The notes beneath the pieces were generated by a model. That model did not search any database. It saw nothing but the letters and a program-made list of their open reading frames with translations, and was not told where the DNA came from. This document shows positions 54,163 through 63,075 of a DNA stretch of 64,000 nt, piece by piece; position 1 is the first letter of the stretch, and every line of letters starts with the position of its first letter. The stretch lies in NCBI GenBank assembly GCA_014529385.2, contig CM043968.1, positions 4,379,001 to 4,443,000 of the forward strand, given 5' to 3'. Both the position numbers and the translations under genes were made by a program. This stretch comes from Adiantum capillus-veneris (Eukaryota > Streptophyta > Polypodiopsida > Polypodiales > Pteridaceae).

Positions 54163-57100
54163 CTATGGGACCAAAGTTACATATGATGTAGTATGTGTAT
54201 GGCTGATGAGTGACTCTCGATGCTCCAAAATTGTAGTGATGAGAGTCGCAATGGAGAGCCCACACTTTGGCTGGGAGAGGAAAGTGTGTAGGTCTAAGTT
54301 ATGGCTGAAAATGTGAGAGAAGCAAGTTCGGATGTGATAAAAAACTGAGCACTCTAGTAGTGTGTGGTACTCAGACTCTTGAACTTGCAGTGAGCATAAT
54401 GTGCATAATCGATTTGACTCTTCTCCATTGCCCCAACGCCCTATCTCGCATCGAAGGAAATGGGAGCTAAGCCGAATTGCTGCGATAGTGCGTATCGCGG
54501 ACAAGGGAATAGGCTCAAGCATGTAAGTGTGAGTACGGTTTCCTCTCTCAGCGAAGAACATGGTTTTGTAGTTGGGGGCAATATAGGTGGTGTAATGTAT
54601 GAAGCGTGACCCACCGGATTTCTCCCAAGCCGTAATACATTGGCGTTGTAGAAAAGCTTCATTCACTTGAGAGTCAATTGAAGCATCATGTAGCAAGTGT
54701 AATGCATCCCATCTCCCAAACCACTTCTTTATGTCTTGCATCCATCCCGTGCTCAAGATCTTGCTTTTATGCGTCTTTTGAACTTTTTTGCTTGCTTCCC
54801 ATGCAATTGTAGGAAGTCGATGTGAGGGGTTTTGACGCATCTTTATCATGTACTCCACAACCCTTTCCATGCCCATAACCTCAATTGGAAGAGATCCCGA
54901 CTCAAGAAGTAGGAGCATATATGGTGTTTGTGTCTTAACTTGGAGAAAGTTTGTAAGAAAACGCTTTTGGACATTCTCAAACTGTTTCCAAGTAGACTTT
55001 GAGATGCTCCCGCCCCACACTTCAACTCCATAAAGAAGAACCGGTGTCACCAATGCATCAAAAAGATAATTCTTGAGAACCCAACACTTGATGTTTCCCG
55101 CATTACACATGTTCTCAAATGCATAATATGCTCTCTTTCCCGCTTCCAAACGACGCATAGCACATTCATGCCACTTGTGATTGGATGGAACCTCAAGGCC
55201 AAGGTACTTAAAGCCCTCAACAACTTCAAGTGTCTCGTTGTTGTACACAATGCATGGCTTCTCCTTATGGTTGGTTTTCACAAGCATAACCTTTGTTTTG
55301 GATTCATTTACAATCAGCCCACTATGCAAGCAAAAGTTCTCAAGGACAACCATAAGCTTTTGTGCATCTTCTAAAGTGTGTGCTAGAAGCATTACATCAT
55401 CCGCATACAACAAAAGCATGATTACCGCATTGTAAATAGTGACCTCTTCAATGCCTTCTTCTTGCATAAAGTCAAGTACCATTTGTTCCAATTGATCGAT
55501 GCATAGACCAAAGAGAGTTGGTGACAATGGACACCCTTGTTTAACCCCAATAGTGCTTACAAAAATTTCTGAAATTTCTCTTCCCATGCGCAATTGACAA
55601 ATCACCTTCTCATAGATTCGAGAAACCGCAAGCATAAACTCACTTGGCACTTGGAGTTCTTCCATCCTTCTCCACAAATTGTTACGTGGAATCATATCAA
55701 AGGCTTTCTTAAAGTCCACAAAACAACAATACAATCGCTTTCCTTTCAACCGACTTTCCTCCATGATAACACAAAGAGTGACAAGATGATCAATGGTGCT
55801 ATGGCATCGACGAAAACCCGCTTGTCCCTTTGCACGCTTGTCATTCTCTTCAACCCAATCACTCAATTTCATCTCCATTATGCACCCAAACAACTTTGCC
55901 ATAAGAGACCCAATCATTATAGTCCGGTAGTTGCTTACATTCTTTACATCCCCTCCTTTTTGCAAAGGCTTAACCCAATTAGTACTCCAATCATAAGGCA
56001 TACCATGTTGAAGTGCAAAGTTGAACATATCACACATCCACTCATGGGTAAAATCTCCCGTCCATTTGATCATCTCCGGTTTGATACCTTGAAGATCTCC
56101 CGCTTTGCGAGTGGCCAACTTTTCAAGCCCACCGCATACATCCTCAATAGTAAAAAAAGACGGCATACATGGGAGTGAACCATAAAATGGAATTTTTTCA
56201 GTATTTGCTTGCTCATATAATTTCCTACAATGTGTGTACATATCCACTAGACTCAAGTTACCAAAATTCTCAATCCGCTTGCCTCTCAAGTTTCTCCAAA
56301 ATCTTCCACATGCATGTACCTTTTCTTGGACTTGAAATTCTTGTTGCTTTACTTCCCATCTTCTTCTCTTCTTTTGAATCAATGCCTTGTATGTATGCAA
56401 ATGACTTTGATAGTTGTCTTTATCCATAGTTGCATTAAGCTTTATCAAGGACTTTCGAGCATCTTGACATTCTTTATCAAACCACCTTTTGCGTGATCTA
56501 TCTTTGTTGATACCATGGAGATGCTTTATGGCAAAGCATTCTTCCGCACAAGAACAAATAGCTTTCTTGAAAGCTTCCCATTTAGTTTCCAATGGTGCAT
56601 CACATTGAAGCTTTGTCATCCATAATTTTTGCTCAACCATTTCAATGTACATTGGTGCCCGTTTGAAATCCATACATAGTGATAACTTCTCTTTCCTTTG
56701 GCTGAGATTATCATGCTTAGTTGCTTCTCCATATGAAAGGTCAATACATAAGGTGCGATGGTCGGATTCCGGGGTCCATTGACCAAACATAAAACTCTTT
56801 ATGCGATACATGATGGCTTCAGAGAGTAGCATATAGTCAATCACACTATCCCCATTATGTCTCCTACATGTAAATCCAATGGTTCCACTCCACAAAGATA
56901 CACCATTGGCAATGAGCATACCCGTGCTATTACACATGTGTAAAAGTAACTTTCCATAGTGATCCGGCTCTTTCTCATCCATTGAAGTACGATCATACAA
57001 GTGAACTTCCTCCAACTCCCTTGAAATGTATGGCATATCAAATTGTTGAGTATCATGTTGCAATGTTTTTGTGCGAGCATTCATATCCCCAAATACAATA

Positions 57101-57561
57101 ACATCACCTTCACCTTTGAAATAAGCAATGTCCTCTTCCAAATCAGAAAATGGTTGATCTCTATCCATGCAAGCATAAAAGGGAGAATCATGATGAGGAA
57201 TGTAGCAACCGGCTACAAAAATGGGTGCTCTTTTTGGTGTCATAATTTTCAGCCATACATAACGTTTGTACTTGTCATCTTTCACAATTGATACAAAATC
57301 TTCCAATCCTTTCTTAACCATACATGCTAACCCTCCTTGTCCTCTTCGTTGCTTGAGATTCTTTGACCACATCAATGAATGTACATTGTAATCCTCCAAG
57401 CCGTTAATCCTTTGTGTATCATGCTCCCAAGTTTCAACAAGAAGTACAACATCGGCTTTGCTTGTTAGTTCATCAATGCCAACCCCCGCATTCCATGGGT
57501 ATCCATTACAATTCCAAAAGCATATTTTCAATTGTAACTCGGTCTCATAGGTCACGCATCC
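54163..57561 (-). CDS. LINE ORF2: endonuclease and reverse transcriptase
   Basis: About 1130 residues with no stop. The EEP endonuclease is at residues 10-280: WNCNG, LLVETW, GCYIPHH, FGDMNART, SVIDYMLL, ESDHRTL, all catalytic positions present. RT at about 500-800: FRRCHSTIDHL, CFVDFKKAFDMIPR, GVKQGCPLSPTLFGLCIDQL, and YADD at 55396-55407 (residue 717). The C-terminal CTLCSLQVQESEYHTLLEC is a CCHC-like motif typical of LINE ORF2 tails. No RNase H domain seen. There is no ATG ahead of the endonuclease: the first codons after the ORF1 stop are GGA TGC GTG, so expression must come by readthrough, reinitiation at a non-AUG codon, or the preceding stop is a mutation. Confidence 0.93.
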   Translation of the reverse strand, partial: GCVTYETELQLKICFWNCNGYPWNAGVGIDELTSKADVVLLVETWEHDTQRINGLEDYNVHSLMWSKNLKQRRGQGGLACMVKKGLEDFVSIVKDDKYKRYVWLKIMTPKRAPIFVAGCYIPHHDSPFYACMDRDQPFSDLEEDIAYFKGEGDVIVFGDMNARTKTLQHDTQQFDMPYISRELEEVHLYDRTSMDEKEPDHYGKLLLHMCNSTGMLIANGVSLWSGTIGFTCRRHNGDSVIDYMLLSEAIMYRIKSFMFGQWTPESDHRTLCIDLSYGEATKHDNLSQRKEKLSLCMDFKRAPMYIEMVEQKLWMTKLQCDAPLETKWEAFKKAICSCAEECFAIKHLHGINKDRSRKRWFDKECQDARKSLIKLNATMDKDNYQSHLHTYKALIQKKRRRWEVKQQEFQVQEKVHACGRFWRNLRGKRIENFGNLSLVDMYTHCRKLYEQANTEKIPFYGSLPCMPSFFTIEDVCGGLEKLATRKAGDLQGIKPEMIKWTGDFTHEWMCDMFNFALQHGMPYDWSTNWVKPLQKGGDVKNVSNYRTIMIGSLMAKLFGCIMEMKLSDWVEENDKRAKGQAGFRRCHSTIDHLVTLCVIMEESRLKGKRLYCCFVDFKKAFDMIPRNNLWRRMEELQVPSEFMLAVSRIYEKVICQLRMGREISEIFVSTIGVKQGCPLSPTLFGLCIDQLEQMVLDFMQEEGIEEVTIYNAVIMLLLYADDVMLLAHTLEDAQKLMVVLENFCLHSGLIVNESKTKVMLVKTNHKEKPCIVYNNETLEVVEGFKYLGLEVPSNHKWHECAMRRLEAGKRAYYAFENMCNAGNIKCWVLKNYLFDALVTPVLLYGVEVWGGSISKSTWKQFENVQKRFLTNFLQVKTQTPYMLLLLESGSLPIEVMGMERVVEYMIKMRQNPSHRLPTIAWEASKKVQKTHKSKILSTGWMQDIKKWFGRWDALHLLHDASIDSQVNEAFLQRQCITAWEKSGGSRFIHYTTYIAPNYKTMFFAERGNRTHTYMLEPIPLSAIRTIAAIRLSSHFLRCEIGRWGNGEESNRLCTLCSLQVQESEYHTLLECSVFYHIRTCFSHIFSHNLDLHTFLSQPKCGLSIATLITTILEHRESLISHTHTTSYVTLVP

Positions 57562-58512
57562 CTATTTGCTTGAGAGACTTTCCTCCTCCTTGGACACATT
57601 TTCTTCATGAGAGATCTCCTTGTTTTTATTATTCTTTTCCTCATATGCCTTGCGACGCATATTTTGTTGCTTAATAGTGCGATCTTCACATACAAAACAT
57701 TTTGTATCCCTCAAATAGATCCAACTATTATCAAGGATAATCTTTCGCTTGGTCTCATCCGGCATGGTGCATACAATTGGCCGTTCTCCCGAGCCAGGAG
57801 CTCCTTGCTTCCCCACTCCATGTGCTCCATAGACCATAACTCCGGACATGCCAAAGTGGGTTTTGAAGAAATCTTCAATAACAATGGCAAGAGAAGGAGG
57901 TGTCTCTAACTTCTCTTCGTGAATTCCACGAATAACAATGTTCTTGGAACGTCGCTCCCGTTCCTTCAACTCCTCCACATCCACATTCTCAACATTCTTT
58001 GTTTGAACCATAGCTTGCATGAATGAGGAATTAGAAACCACATTGCTACCACATACATCAGCCCAAGACTTGTTTGTGCATACATTTTTCATGTCGCATA
58101 CATCCCGGCTCATAGTGTCAAATTTCTCCTCTTTCAATACATGGTCATGCTCTACTTTGCTCATCCGCTCCTTCAAAGCATTCAAGTCCACAAGAGAGCG
58201 TTTACATTCCTTGACTTCCTCTTCAAGTTGCATCAAACGTGTTGTTTGCATCTCAAGTGTTCTCTTGAGATTCTCATTCTCAACCACAAGTACCCTTAGT
58301 GTGCCATTCTCCATTGCAAGTGCTCGTAAGTCTTCGCCTTGTTTGTTTACGGTCTCTTGCAATGATACCAACTACGCCATGATCATGGTTTCCGATGTCG
58401 TTGGTTGGGTGGTTGTGTTGCTATCTCCACACTTAGGAGATTTTGGATCATTTTCCACAATGGTTGTGGACCTTGTTGAAGAAGAAGAACCCTTGCGAGT
58501 GCCGGAAGACAT
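57562..58512 (-). CDS. LINE ORF1: coiled-coil and RRM-type RNA-binding protein
   Basis: ATG at 58512 opens MSSGTRKGSSSSTRSTT. TAG (58372-58374) follows codon 46, then the same frame runs 269 residues. A heptad-rich coiled coil (LENEN-like, about residues 48-140; METQTTRLMQLEEEVKEC pattern) leads to an RRM-like domain (RSKNIVIRGIHEE ... VVYGAH) and a C-terminal domain (RPIVCTMPDETKRKIIL, DTKCFVCEDRTIKQQNMRRK), matching the layout of L1-type ORF1 proteins that coat element RNA. It ends SLSSK-TAG at 57562-57564, in frame with ORF2. Confidence 0.82.
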
Positions 58513-58742
58513 TGTATGTAAAATAGGAGATGAGAATCAATTTTGTTGAACCTATTCACTTCGAAAATGCTGTTACAGAAACGCCTTCCATAACTCTGAA
58601 AATTTCTGTCTTTACATCAATGCGTAGAGGACTTCGTACTCTTCGATTGAAGCTATAGATCACCCAAATTGGAGTTCGGATGAAGAAGTTATGATCAAAA
58701 GAGTGGACTGCTGTCTACTAGGTCAAAAAACGGCTACGTTTT

Positions 58743-58781
<39 letters not shown>

Positions 58782-58861
58782 AGAAGAAGAATAAGATGAT
58801 GATGATGAATAGAGTTTTGTGATTATCATGGAAAGATTAAAAGATACCAAATTGATTTATC

Positions 58862-58898
<37 letters not shown>

Positions 58899-59090
58899 TG
58901 AGAGAGAGAGAGAGGAAGAAGAAGAAGAAGATGATGATGATGGTGAATGGAGTTTTGTGATTATCATGGAAATATTAAAAGGTACCGAATTGATATATCT
59001 TATGAGTATTGCACTCAAGACCATAAGGAATGAGGATATAAATATATATACACACACACCTCTCTTGTTATGTTGCAACCAAGTCATCTA

Positions 59091-59246
59091 CATATCCCCA
59101 CTAAAACCATGTAGCTTAGTTAATTGTTGTATGTTGAAGAGACATATCCCCACTAAAACCATGTAGCTTAGTTAATTGTTGTATGTTGAAGAGACATATC
59201 CCCACTAAAACCATGTAGCTTAGTTAATTGTTGTATGTTGAAGAGA
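59091..59246. repeat. Perfect 52-bp minisatellite, three copies
   Basis: Units start CATATCCCCACTAAAACC at 59091, 59143 and 59195 and end TATGTTGAAGAGA. I see no difference among the three units, so the array is recent or kept uniform. Confidence 0.93.
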
Positions 59247-59484
59247 CATTGAGTTAACAACAACAAAATCTCCAACGTGTTTGTAGGATTTATCATTGTT
59301 TTTGGAATTCTTTTACTTATATCTAGGTAAAATAGTTCAAGAAGAACCTACATGCATGAGAAATAGTAATGCACAATAATTTATTGTAATTTTCCTAACC
59401 CTATAACACCCAATTTTAAGAGACCAAGCTAGTTTTAGCTAATTTTAGCAGATCAATGCAAACCCTAGATGTATTGACCCGATT

Positions 59485-59800
59485 GTTATCAAAGGGCTAG
59501 TCAAATCATTTTGGAAGTTCCAAAGTAGTGCAATCTATTGCGTAGAGCTAGGAGCTTTATGAGGGCCAAGGAGGATAGCCCAAGTTCTCCCACTTTCTAT
59601 GTTACTCTCAACATGTTGTATGTGATCCATTGCTTTTCCATGCAAAAAGGGTTATCAAAGGGCTAGTCAAGTCATTTTGGAAGTTCCAAAGTAGTAGGAG
59701 CTTTATGAGGGCCAAGGAGGATAATCCAAGTTATCTCACTTTCTATGTTACTATTGATGTGGTGTATGTGTGATCCATCTTGCTTTTCCATGCAAAAAGG
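59485..59800. repeat. Tandem duplication of about 165/150 bp
   Basis: GTTATCAAAGGGCTAGTCAA ... CTTTTCCATGCAAAAAGG at 59485-59650 and again 59651-59800, with a short deletion and scattered changes in the second copy. Confidence 0.85.
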
Positions 59801-60475
59801 TCAAAAAGTGCTTGTCTCTTGATTCTTAATCCCATTTGCGTGTGCTTGCATGTTATAGCCTTGTTAGGTTGTGATACAGCATCATTAGGGTCAAAACAAG
59901 ATGGGGATAAGTGCAAGCTATACAAATGTAGGCTTTCTTCTCATTGAGACGTCTCTCCGCTCTCGATTGGTTTGAGTTGTACAAGTGAAGTGAGATGTAG
60001 CTTGGGAAAAGGGTCATCACATTTTAAAGAGGATTCTACCTTGTGCTTAACCTAGTCTCATAAACCGTTATTAAAGCATTGTATCTTAGGAGCATAGTCT
60101 AACATTGTAATCAAGGTTTACTCATTACTAGCTACTAACTTCTATTCATATGTTGTACTTTCCATTGAGTATCATACTATCATGATTTCAGAAACTTGGC
60201 ATGTGCACATCTACACATTGGGAATTTAAAAACAATTAATAACCTAGAATTCACATATCCACAACTTCTCAAATGTGAGATAAGGGTCATGACAATATAG
60301 TGGCTCTCCATGTTGCTTCCCACATTCATTCAACCCTTGCCTTCCACATCCATCATTTCATATCAACCTTAGTGTAATAAAATCAACCATGCATTTGTTA
60401 AAGGAAATTATCCTTCATCTTTATTGGGCTACTTGGACACTACTTTACTTGTGGGAGCAAGAATTTTTTTTTCTT

Positions 60476-60514
<39 letters not shown>

Positions 60515-60595
60515 ACTTGTGGCAGGGGGCTGGTGCAAAGGGGGGCAAGAGAGCGGGGCAGGCAGTGGAGCGCGAGCAGGTAGCGGGGGTAGGGA

Positions 60596-60644
<49 letters not shown>

Positions 60645-60834
60645 AGAAGAAGAAGAGGAGAAATTTAACGTCGGAAGAAGAAGAAGAAGAATAAGAGAAA
60701 TTTAACGTCGTAGGAAACTATGAGAAGATGAAGAAGAAGAAGAAGAGAGAAGAAGAAGAAGAGAGAAGAAGAAGAAGAAGAAGAAGAAGAAGAAGAAGAA
60801 GAGAAATTTAACGTCACAGGAAAATATCCCAAGA

Positions 60835-60838
<4 letters not shown>

Positions 60839-60882
<44 letters not shown>

Positions 60883-61107
60883 GTGCCCTGTTCTCACAGA
60901 CCTGCTTGACTCCCATTTGAAGGGGATCGGAGAGCACCACAGACGGAGAGTGAGAGAGAGAAGGAGGCACACGACACACAAATATGGGTGGGGAGACTCA
61001 AAGAGTGAGCAGCCCCCTATACACTTATGCTATGTATAAGGTATACAAGTCAGTGGGCGCCCAGACTCTGGGCAGTCGGGCAAGGCACAGGCGCCTATAC
61101 CCCAACA
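60839..61107 (-). repeat. 3' LTR of the non-autonomous copia element
   Basis: The reverse strand starts TGTTGGGGTATAGGCGCC after the purine tract. Contains a TG run (60839-60881). The outer end is unclear because it merges into simple repeats. Confidence 0.65.
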
Positions 61108-61186
61108 ACCTCCCACTTAAAGGCGACTGTGCCTTTAAGCAAGGGAACCTAGTCTAAAGACTACAAAAGGTGAGAGAAAACTGCTC

Positions 61187-62539
61187 TCAACCGATGCCCA
61201 CTGGCTGGCTGTGATCGTGTGCATTCGGCTGTCCTGCTCCCGTGTAAGTCCATACACCACCAGACGTACCGCACACATACTGCAAGTATGCACGCAATAC
61301 CTGCATATCTCCCTCGTGCACTATGCCATCATCAGTCAACAAACGACTGACAACCCCAACTGCAAATGCTCCCACTGCAGCTGCGATATCCGGTCTCAAG
61401 ATCAGCATCTCATACATGAGACCACCGAATGCCGATGCAATGCTAGCGGTCCCTGCTAGCTTTACGGAGCATGCATCAACATATATATCCCTGGCAATAG
61501 GCATCTCTAACTGACAAGGCGTGTCAGCCATATGCATCTCCTGACTGTCCGCAAAAGACGCATCAACCTGTCGTGCAACCTCAGAGCAAACCAGTTGCTC
61601 TAGGTGTCTGCTGGAAGACATATCCTGCACAACTATATCCCCATGCTCACTGTCGAGCATAGAAAGGAATGACTGCATAATCGCTGACATCTCAGCCTCC
61701 TATGCAATCATCCACTGCAAACATGACCACTCAATCTGTTGTGACTCACTAGAGCTCTCATGCTCTAACTCCTTATGCATAGACTCTTGCACAACTTCCT
61801 CCTGTCGTGACTCACTAGAGCAAGACCGCTCTACCTGTCTATCCTGTATAGAAGTATCTCGCACAACTGACCCTCTGCTTTGCTCAGTCACTAGCAAAGC
61901 ATGCATGTCTAACTCTATCACCTCTCTGTGTGACTGCTCAAGTCGTGCCCCAACTGTGTGCACAACGAGCTCACTACTCTGCACTCCATGCAAAGCACCC
62001 TGCAACCCATGAGCAAAAGAGACTGTCCGTGTCTCTCGCTCTCTGTATGGCTGTAACAAGATTGAGACTCGACCATCTCGCACATGTACTATGTACAATG
62101 GGTACCATGTGCCAACTCTAGCACCTCTCGCAATCACTAGCGAACCCAAATGCAATGCAAAAGATCGCTCACGCAGCGATACCCGACATCCACTACCCCG
62201 TAATTGTCTGACTGAGATCAAATCCCGTCTTAGATCTGGCACATAACGCACATGACGCAGGGTAAATCTCATACCACTGAGCAAGGACAAACATACGTCT
62301 CCTGCACCCTCAATGTCATACACAACACCATCAGCCATGTGCACACAACCAAGTCTCCCACTAGAAAACGTGCTAAACCACTCATGATGCGACGTGACAT
62401 GGAAAGTAGCATCTGAATCTAGTAACCAATGTGAAGACAATGTGCAATCCGATATGCAATCCATAGACATAAGATCGTCTGAAGACAAGCTAGATGTAAA
62501 TGTGACATCGCCGTCACAAGCATACTCAGTAACCACCAT
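61187..62539 (-). pseudogene. copia protease fused to the C-terminal remnant of RT, one in-frame TAG
   Basis: One frame of 450 codons. The N-terminal part is the copia protease region (HWLLDSDATFHVTSHHEWFS; HMADGVVYDIEGAGDVCLSL; RHVRYVPDLRRDLISVRQLR). Its catalytic triad reads D-S-D, where D-S-G is normal. After a charged linker comes TAG (61698-61700), then a segment recognisable as the end of copia RT (LMYEMLILRPDIAAAVGAFA; VVSRLLTDDG; LRAYLQYVCGTSG), ending QPVGIG-stop. Integrase and most of RT are absent between them. Function, if any, is unknown. Confidence 0.78.
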
Positions 62540-62556
62540 ACTGATCTCACTAGCAT

Positions 62557-63039
62557 CTATATGCCCAAATCTGCATCACGCATATGTCGCATCCGGTGTC
62601 TCAAACGCCTGAAACATCGACGCCTAATGTGCCCTCTATGTCCACAATGCCAACATGTCAAGTGTCTATGCCGTCGAGACTTGCGTGTGGGACCAATCTC
62701 TCCCATGGACATAGAAGTGGGACTAGACTCCCCTATAGACGTGGATGTCGCGTACATAGCATGTAAACTCTTCCATAAAGCTTGAGTTGTAGTCTCCCTC
62801 GAGACCTGCCAGTAAACAGACTCAACCAGATGCAAACGAATCGTAGACATGGCTAACTCATCAAGATCCTGCCAATCATCATCACGCATAGACTTGGGCT
62901 TCGCCGATAAACCACGCAAGGGTTTATCCTGCCCCAAATCCGCCAATTTACCAAGCATATGCTCCTTCCAAGCAACAAAATCTGCACCATCAAACTGTGT
63001 CAGACCATAACGCTGGAAGTCAAATGAAAAATCAGCCAT
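62557..63039 (-). CDS. copia gag with zinc knuckle
   Basis: ATG at 63039 gives MADFSFDFQRYGLTQFDG, FVAWKEHMLGKLADLG, the copia gag opening. Then DLDELAMSTIRLHLVESVYW and TTTQALWKSLHAMYATS (UBN2-type core), and a complete knuckle CWHCGHRGHIRRRC with a very basic tail. About 160 residues, shorter than the usual copia gag, so the middle is reduced. It ends at 62557; the protease frame is offset by one base. Confidence 0.83.
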   Translation of the reverse strand: MADFSFDFQRYGLTQFDGADFVAWKEHMLGKLADLGQDKPLRGLSAKPKSMRDDDWQDLDELAMSTIRLHLVESVYWQVSRETTTQALWKSLHAMYATSTSIGESSPTSMSMGEIGPTRKSRRHRHLTCWHCGHRGHIRRRCFRRLRHRMRHMRDADLGI

Positions 63040-63075
63040 AATGCTCGCAAAAGAGCAACCAACAATAAGTAGCAA

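Larger units (their letters stand above)
54074..58740 (-). mobile_element. LINE with ORF1 and ORF2, nearly full length
   Basis: On the minus strand: a 5' leader (58513-58740), an RRM-type ORF1, ORF2 with apurinic endonuclease and reverse transcriptase, then AATAAAATC and a TATC/TC simple-repeat tail (54074-54140). All protein-coding sequence lies in a single reading frame of 1450 codons (58512-54163) interrupted only by two TAG codons. No frameshift is visible, so the copy is young. A GA run (58746-58778) adjoins its 5' side. Target duplication not identified. Confidence 0.9.
58741..60838. other. Microsatellite-rich intergenic DNA
   Basis: Holds GA (58746-58778), TG (58863-58896), C (60478-60514), GA (60603-60641) and GAA runs (60641-60800). 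A duplicated block GTTTTGTGATTATCATGGAAA at 58813 and 58951. The phrase GAGAAATTTAACGTC occurs three times (60658, 60699, 60801). No gene seen. Confidence 0.6.

Noticed and set aside
55594-56178. 194-codon plus-strand frame
   Set aside because: Antisense shadow of LINE ORF2.
58019-58549. 176-codon plus-strand frame
   Set aside because: Antisense shadow of LINE ORF1.
59091-59246. CRISPR-like array
   Set aside because: Direct units without spacers in a plant nuclear context. It is a minisatellite.
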